Source: JANXVV01 sp038230975 (lineage in GTDB: Bacteria > Planctomycetota > Phycisphaerae > Tepidisphaerales > Tepidisphaeraceae). From it: 18,763 nucleotides of DNA. Of the stretch, positions 14,901 to 18,763 are shown one piece after another. The notes beneath the pieces were generated by a model. The model saw only the letters and a list, made by a program, of their open reading frames with translations. It did no database searches and had not been told where the DNA came from. The stretch is taken from contig JBBRMF010000081.1 in assembly GCA_038230975.1 (NCBI GenBank), positions 1 to 18,763 on the forward strand. The letters run 5' to 3'. Numbering within the stretch: the first letter of the stretch is position 1; each line of letters begins with the position of its first letter. The position numbers and the translations under genes are program-made.

Positions 14901-16473
14901 GCGTCACAATCTGCGACGGATAAGTCGCAACGATCGTACCGTTCGATGGCCCCACGACACTGGCAGGTTGACCGGTCACGGTGGTGGGGAGGGTAACGAC
15001 TCCAAGCATACCAAACGTTACGTCGACCGATCCATCGGCATTGAACCGCGACAGAGTCGCCTGGCTTCCGGATATTCCCGCGACGATCAACTGGTTCGCC
15101 ACTGTAAAGTTAGGCGTGGCAGCAGTCTGTGTGCCGAAATCATCTCCGTTGACCGTCTGGTTCGTCGCCAACTGCACGAAATATTTACCGCCCCACAATG
15201 GCATTGTCGTCACCTGCCCGCTGAGCGGCACGAGGCGCACCAGGTAATTGCCGGCAGTCAGTCCGGTGAGAGTATATTTCCCGTTCGTATCCGTGGTGGC
15301 GGCGGGATCGCCGGCGACGGGTGCATCGAGCCCTTGTAGATCCAGATAAACCTGGCGACCGATTACCGCCTGCTCACCTGCGTCGCGCACACCGTTGCTG
15401 TTAGCATCGTTAAAGACAGTCCCGGTGATGGTAGCGCCGGAGGTCACTACGATGGGGGCGGTGGGTGTCGTGACGCTCATGGGTCCGTTGACGGTAGATT
15501 GCGCTGAACCGTTGGCTCCGTAGACTCGATAGTAGTAGGTTGTCGCTGCGGATGCGGTTGGATCGTCAAATGTGCGCACGCCGGTTGTGGTCGTCCCGGC
15601 AATATTGCCCACGGTCGAAAATGGGCCGTTTGTGCTACTGGAGCGTTCAACGGTGAAGCTCTGCTCGTTGGTTGAATTGTCCGTGAACGTCAAATGTACC
15701 GAGGTCGCCGACAAGGCCGTCGCAGCCAGGGCGGTGGGGGCGTTTATCGTCACGGTACCCGTTCCGGTCGTGTCGATGATCCCGGTGCTCGTCAGGGTCA
15801 CCGTCTGATTGGGGAATAGGACCAATATTCGCCCATCCAACAAAGTCGTCATACTCGTGGCGATGCCGGTGGCGTTGGGTACGGTGAGAGTACCCAGGTT
15901 GCCGTAAGTCGTATCCACTGAACTATCGGCGTTGAATCGCGAAAGGATTCCCGAAGCGCTTCCCATGCTGGCCACCAGCAATTGGCCGTTGGCAAGTCGT
16001 ACATTGGGCGCAGTGACCGGCGCGTCGAGGAAATTCTCATTTGCGATTGTCTGCCCGCCGGCCAACTGCACGAAGTATTTCCCACCCCACACTGGAGCGG
16101 TCGTCACATGGCCGTTCAGAGGAACCAGGCGTACCAAATAATTTCCGGCGGATAAATTCGTGAATGAATAGCTGCCGTTCGCATCGGTCGTACTGACGGG
16201 GTCGCCAGCCACGAATGTGTCGAGGCCCTGCAGATCCAGATAGACTTGCCTCCCCGCAAGACCCTTTTCCCCGTTTACAACCCCGTTACCATTTGCGTCA
16301 TTATAGATGATTCCGCTGATCGTCCCCGGCGTCGACAGCACGGCACTGGGCTGTGATCCACTTAACAGTTGGCGTGATTCCAGGCTTTCTAATGTCGGTG
16401 TGGCCGCTTCCACCGCCCTCTTCAAAGAGGCGGTAAGTGACCGACGACCACAGAAATAGAATTTTGATTGCAC
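11938..16473 (-). CDS. Giant secreted subtilisin-like (S8) protease with SdrD-like, delta-60-like, FN3 and sialidase-like domains
   Basis: A 1511-residue multidomain exoprotein. Near the N-terminus LESLESRQLLSG (28-39) is the LEPR-XLL-type sorting motif of planctomycete surface proteins. Three SdrD/Cna-B-like domains (about 50-150, 347-447, 647-749) share GRQVYLDLQG and NYLVRL. Two segments with LSRFNAD-S-VD-T-GLG-like pattern (178-194, 475-491) resemble delta-60 repeats, and two FN3 domains (245-337, 545-637) share FTDNSTNEQSFT. Together these make a 300-residue super-repeat. The S8 protease domain (about 775-1068) has D792 (IDRGID), H826 (GHGTGVAG), N924 and S1010 (GTGTSWASA), so it looks active. 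The end (1080-1510) has Asp-box-like motifs SFDGGKTW, STDGGQSF and SDNYGASW, as in sialidase/BNR propellers. The start is a GTG with a poor ribosome site. Substrate unknown; surface protein turnover or adhesion is inferred. Confidence 0.88.
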   Translation of the reverse strand: MQSKFYFCGRRSLTASLKRAVEAATPTLESLESRQLLSGSQPSAVLSTPGTISGIIYNDANGNGVVNGEKGLAGRQVYLDLQGLDTFVAGDPVSTTDANGSYSFTNLSAGNYLVRLVPLNGHVTTAPVWGGKYFVQLAGGQTIANENFLDAPVTAPNVRLANGQLLVASMGSASGILSRFNADSSVDTTYGNLGTLTVPNATGIATSMTTLLDGRILVLFPNQTVTLTSTGIIDTTGTGTVTINAPTALAATALSATSVHLTFTDNSTNEQSFTVERSSSTNGPFSTVGNIAGTTTTGVRTFDDPTASAATTYYYRVYGANGSAQSTVNGPMSVTTPTAPIVVTSGATITGTVFNDANSNGVRDAGEQAVIGRQVYLDLQGLDAPVAGDPAATTDTNGKYTLTGLTAGNYLVRLVPLSGQVTTMPLWGGKYFVQLATNQTVNGDDFGTQTAATPNFTVANQLIVAGISGSQATLSRFNADGSVDVTFGMLGVVTLPTTVTGQPASVVGPSNGTIVATYPSQIVTLSSTGAVLSIVAGGGTVVLNAPTALSATAASSTSVNLSFTDNSTNEQSFTLERATSSTGPWSTVASIAGTATTGTRSAVDNTAVASTTYYYRVYGVNGATQSTVAAPVTVTTPTPPIIVPGGAQISGSVYYDANKNGSRDAGETGVGSRQVYLDLQGVGNFVAGDPVSTTDLHGNYSFTGLPAANYLVRLISQTGDALTYPYPQFGANYFLSLATNQVVPGKNFGLVAPSAPVLPTNWVPYAQMIGQDTVAINNPTLNGTGIGVAIIDRGIDYNSPQLGAGKIVAGYNFRDNNTNILDDYGHGTGVAGIIAGNGFTYNGQYNQGLAPKANLIDLKQESSAGIKAALDWVIANHTTYNIQVVNITDFITDVLPGAWNPNLYLPELQTIHDLGIFMTSPVGNGESLYGPNLPIDNPALSPYVTGVGGVDLTGQFYVDSNRGTGLQLLAPASNVTMSYYSKNPNSVGYDQYDDKFDGTPIITAYGTGTSWASAYVAGAATLIKQINPAFTPDQIQQIMKSSGTPVLDPTNNVYYQRLNIANAIALAKQTSVVTSPLMAVGANVNASKLSGSESTGQIAANPTNPNNLVIVSQSGDGGGAQLPLSRSFDGGKTWATTLVGGQDGLNFSNPRPDAHVAFDSFGNLYLTYMVAASSTEIRVVVLRSTDGGQSFASLGAAVSGAGFDPDAPWIATGPDAANPALQHVWITFTDYKSNRVMTSGGTSSGLGAFGNWSPPKTVSQSFGTYSSVAVGPQGQLVVSWQSNESGTVVANALKINTDLTGTASHFSADELMAMTNVGGFDAIPAQPDRTIDAEARITFDRSGGAYNGRLYLVYTDETIDGTHNTDIYLKYSDNYGASWSAPVRVNDDTTNRSQFLPAVAVDQTTGNVGISWLDARNSSDNTGVQLFAAVSLDHGLSIRPNVQVAAGTSYQAGADPNSNDLDFGDSGSLIFNAGKLIPVWSDNSNSTGNNPGGTGKSLEIYASVITVTAPS

Positions 16474-16839
16474 GGACGCCCAACTTTCAAAAAAAGATAC
16501 CTCACCCGGAAACTCGACTGAGTGGTGTCGCTCTGCAAAATGGAAGCCACCGTAAAGTTTTCGGAGGTATTTTTCAGGGAGTGACCGATTTCATACAAAC
16601 AGACGCGGGTTCCGGACGGTCATTCAATGCTGGGAAAAGAATCCGCGCGGCAGGCGATCGACGAATTATAGGGGAAAAGTGCCGCGCGTGCAATAGTATT
16701 TGGGTTGTCAAGATGGGGGTCGATCGGCGAAATCTCATTCGATGGGTCTCAGTGTCCGATGTCGTAATCCTATGACGATGAAACCAGACACTCGGCATTA
16801 TGATTGACGCCGCGACCTAAAGCGGACATCCTCCGCCTC
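16474..16839. other. Divergent intergenic region between the protease and oxidoreductase genes
   Basis: About 366 bases without a supported gene. It must hold promoters for both directions. A minus-strand TTGACA (16711-16706) is present but no good -10 follows at 16-18 nt. An A-rich stretch at 16489-16495 lies just before the protease start. Neither flanking start has a clear Shine-Dalgarno sequence. Short frames here show no protein features, and I see no hairpin or repeat. Confidence 0.4.
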
Positions 16840-17883
16840 ATGAGTGATGGCAGAATCAAAGTGGCATTGATCGGCACGGGTGGATGGGGTCGGGAACATG
16901 CGCGGATCTTCCGCCAGCGCCCGGATGTTCATTTCGTCGCCGTCTGCGGGCGTGATGCCTCGCGCACGGCGAAGCGCGCGGCGGAGTATGAGGTTCGGCC
17001 TTACACCGATATCGACACGATGCTCGAAAAGGAGCGGCCTGGGCTTGTTTCCCTCTGCCTGCCGAACCGCGAACACTATGAGGCTACGTTGCGTGTCATC
17101 CGCGCTGGATACCCGCTGCTGGTGGAGAAGCCATTCGTCTTTGATCTTCGGGAAGCCGACTCTCTTCTGGAAGAAGCGGCCAGGCGAAAACTCTTCTTCG
17201 CGATCAATTTCAACCATCACTATGCACAACCCGTGGCGATGGCGCATCGGGACATCCATTCCGGCCGCCTGGGCGAACCGATGTTCGCCACCTGGCGATT
17301 CGGCGGGCACGGGGGAACCAGTCATCCCTTCAATAATTTAATTGAAACGCAATGCCACGGTTTTGACATGCTCGAATACCTTTGCGGTCCGATCGATTCT
17401 GTCATGGCACAGATGAGCGATGCTTCGGCGGCAGGAATCTACCGCACCGTCTCGATCGCGCTGCACTTTGCGAATCGCGCGGTTGGAAGCCTCGTGGGTT
17501 CCTACGACACTTCGTATGCCTATCCGAATACCCATACCGTCGAAGTGAGCGGCACAAAGGGCAGGCTGCTCATTGAAGATACAGTCCGGCGATATACCTT
17601 CAGCGCGCACCAGAGCGAGACGGCCGAGGTGTGGCAGGCGGGGTATTTCAACGACACGGACCGCAATTTTTACCAGACGTTTGACAAGCACATGGATGCG
17701 ATGTTCGCGGCGTTCAAGGCGGGAGAGCAACCGCCGGTTCACGCGATTGCCGGCCGTCGTGCGCTGGAATTGGCGATGGCGTCGATCGAGTCCTTTCAAA
17801 CCGGAAGGCGCGTGCCCGTCAGCGTCGATAGCTTCCGCGCTTCGGCCCCGGCACCGGTCACTGCACCTCCACCCACTCCCTGA
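16840..17883 (+). CDS. Gfo/Idh/MocA family NAD(P)-dependent oxidoreductase
   Basis: The ATG at 16840 gives 347 residues starting MSDGRIKVALIGTGGWGREHARIF, a Rossmann fold with the G-T-G-G-W-G dinucleotide loop near residue 11. LLVEKPF supplies the conserved E-K-P with the catalytic lysine of this family, and ETQCHGFDMLEYLCG the usual histidine of the C-terminal domain. No signal peptide is present, so it is cytoplasmic. A TTG at 16804 would add 12 residues outside the fold; neither start has a clear ribosome site. The last 20 residues are proline/alanine-rich. Members oxidise or reduce sugars, inositols or their derivatives; the substrate cannot be told. The neighbouring ThuA-like, lactonase-like and PSCyt-type genes suggest sugar breakdown. 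Confidence 0.92.
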   Translation: MSDGRIKVALIGTGGWGREHARIFRQRPDVHFVAVCGRDASRTAKRAAEYEVRPYTDIDTMLEKERPGLVSLCLPNREHYEATLRVIRAGYPLLVEKPFVFDLREADSLLEEAARRKLFFAINFNHHYAQPVAMAHRDIHSGRLGEPMFATWRFGGHGGTSHPFNNLIETQCHGFDMLEYLCGPIDSVMAQMSDASAAGIYRTVSIALHFANRAVGSLVGSYDTSYAYPNTHTVEVSGTKGRLLIEDTVRRYTFSAHQSETAEVWQAGYFNDTDRNFYQTFDKHMDAMFAAFKAGEQPPVHAIAGRRALELAMASIESFQTGRRVPVSVDSFRASAPAPVTAPPPTP

Positions 17884-17887
17884 TCCA

Positions 17888-17904
17888 TCGTGCAACACGC
17901 ACGA
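17888..17904 (+). terminator. Possible stem-loop after the oxidoreductase gene
   Basis: TCGTGC and GCACGA form a perfect 6-bp stem around a 5-nt loop, starting 5 nt after the TGA. No T-run follows, so it is at best a weak or factor-assisted terminator, or an RNA-stabilising hairpin. Confidence 0.3.
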
Positions 17905-18028
17905 ACCTTCGCGGTAAAGTCTTAAGTGTCTGCCGCATTCAAAGTTCCTATTGAGCAAGCGTCGTGGGTATTTCTGCGCGTTAGTGTTTACAGATCCTCC
18001 CTTGCCAAAATGTGATAAGGAACCATTC

Positions 18029-18130
18029 ATGTCGAAAATACGAACTGCGGCCCTGTTTGCCTGCCTTCTGTTGACGAGCGGCGCCCTGATGGCCGCCGAC
18101 GTGAAGATGCTGCCGAAGAACGAGACGTAA
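18029..18130 (+). CDS. Small ORF with signal peptide (33 residues), possibly a gene remnant
   Basis: ATG 18029 to TAA 18130 encodes 33 residues. AAGGA lies 7 nt before the ATG. Residues 1-23 form a textbook signal peptide (MSKIRTAALFACLLLTSG, then ALMAA), leaving only about ten mature residues (DVKMLPKNET). The quality of the start region suggests a real translation signal. It can be a secreted peptide, or the front of a larger secreted protein lost by deletion or a nonsense change; reading through the TAA in frame gives only about 24 more residues. It lies 81 nt upstream of the PSCyt1 gene on the same strand. Confidence 0.45.
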   Translation: MSKIRTAALFACLLLTSGALMAADVKMLPKNET

Positions 18131-18211
18131 ACGATCCGTAGTCCGTGCCACGAGCCTGCGGTTTTAAGCCTGAGAAGACATGGGCCATTTGCCCTTGAGA
18201 CGTGAAATACC

Positions 18212-18763
18212 ATGCGTTTTTTTGGAGTCATTTTCCTGACGATGTGGGCCTGCGCCGCTCAGGCTGCGGAGGGCGTTCCCAACCGCGCCGGTGTGGAATT
18301 CTTCGAGAGCAGGGTCCGGCCGGTGCTGTCCCAGCACTGTTACAAGTGCCATTCCGCCACGTCGGATAGCGTAAAGGGTGGGCTGCGGGTCGACAGTCTC
18401 GGCGGATTGCTGAAGGGGGGCGAGAGCGGGCCGGCGATCGTGCCGGGCAATCCCGCAACGAGCCTGCTGATCAAGGCAATCGAGCACGATCCGAAGTCTG
18501 AGCTGGACATGCCTCCGAAAGAAAAGCTGACGGCGTCGACGGTGGCGGACCTGGAAGCTTGGATTCGCGCCGGCGCGGTATGGCCTACGGAAGCGCCCCC
18601 GGAAGTGATCGCCAATTCCCGACAAAGGCAATCCATCGAAAAGGCCCGACGCGAACATTGGGCGTTCCAACCTTTGAAGCACCCAACGGTGCCCGAGATT
18701 GCGAACGCGGCGTGGGTTCGGACTCCGATCGACGCATTCGTGCTGTCGAAGTTGGAACAAAGC
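18212..18763 (+). CDS. PSCyt1/PSCyt2 planctomycete cytochrome-type protein (partial, 3' end off window)
   Basis: The frame runs from ATG 18212 to the right edge (184 codons, no stop). Residues 1-19 are a signal peptide. A PSCyt1 (cytochrome c-like) domain follows: C43-Y-K-C46-H47 is the haem c attachment site, GGLRVDSLGGLLKGGESGPAIVPG (split across 56-79) is the family's core, and M100 in DMPP is the likely distal haem ligand. From about 155, REHWAFQPLKHP and WVRTPIDAFVLSKLE begin the DUF1549 (PSCyt2) domain. In complete proteins DUF1553 usually follows, for a total near 800-1000 residues. These secreted proteins are very numerous in planctomycetes, often next to sulfatases or DUF1501 proteins; their role is unknown, with extracytoplasmic redox linked to polysaccharide use suspected. 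Confidence 0.92.
   Translation, partial: MRFFGVIFLTMWACAAQAAEGVPNRAGVEFFESRVRPVLSQHCYKCHSATSDSVKGGLRVDSLGGLLKGGESGPAIVPGNPATSLLIKAIEHDPKSELDMPPKEKLTASTVADLEAWIRAGAVWPTEAPPEVIANSRQRQSIEKARREHWAFQPLKHPTVPEIANAAWVRTPIDAFVLSKLEQS

Noticed and set aside
17338..18231. Minus-strand 297-codon open frame
   Set aside because: It is antisense to the oxidoreductase and the intergenic region, with low-complexity basic composition and no ribosome site or domain.

Overview
The window reads as a chromosomal segment of a planctomycete, most likely of Phycisphaerae type. Lineage-typical signs are an N-terminal LESRQLLS (LEPR-XLL-like) sorting motif on a giant secreted protein, a partial PSCyt1/PSCyt2 'planctomycete cytochrome' protein, a 'GLELWLDAS' LamG-like secreted protein, a ThuA-like protein with signal peptide, a Tat-exported lactonase-like propeller and a Gfo/Idh/MocA oxidoreductase. 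The organism is inferred from gene content only.

Left edge (1-1160): the 5' part of a secreted LamG-like protein on the minus strand runs off the window. Upstream of it lies a frameshifted half-dockerin relic that abuts the end of narK.

Nitrate/NO block (1162-9507): eight minus-strand genes lie in order from a truncated haemoglobin to narK: trHb, 2Fe-2S/FAD/NAD(P)H reductase, NarI/HdrE-like membrane cytochrome b with a C-terminal zinc ribbon, NasA/NarB-like molybdopterin nitrate reductase, four-cluster ferredoxin (NrfC/DmsB type), Tat-anchored Rieske protein, a 76-residue two-helix membrane protein and a NarK-type transporter. The last three are coupled through ATGA overlaps. A divergent Rrf2 regulator starts on the other side. 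Good sigma70-like promoters for the two directions overlap at one shared -10 segment, so the regulator and operon probably compete for one core. I infer a membrane-linked, assimilatory-type nitrate reductase with a built-in NO defence module. No nitrite reductase or Nar/Nas chaperone is present in the window.

Carbohydrate and secreted-protein block (9678-18763): a ThuA-like protein, a lactonase-like propeller, a convergent 1511-residue subtilisin-like protease with about 300-residue super-repeats (SdrD-like, delta-60-like, FN3) and a sialidase-like C-terminus, a Gfo/Idh/MocA oxidoreductase, a tiny secreted ORF, and the start of a PSCyt1/PSCyt2 protein that runs off the right edge.

Repeats: an inverted pair of 34-nt REP-like units (REPIN-like) between the haemoglobin and reductase genes, and a TTGTCAG heptad array between the ferredoxin and molybdoenzyme genes. 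No tRNA, rRNA, CRISPR array or transposase was seen.
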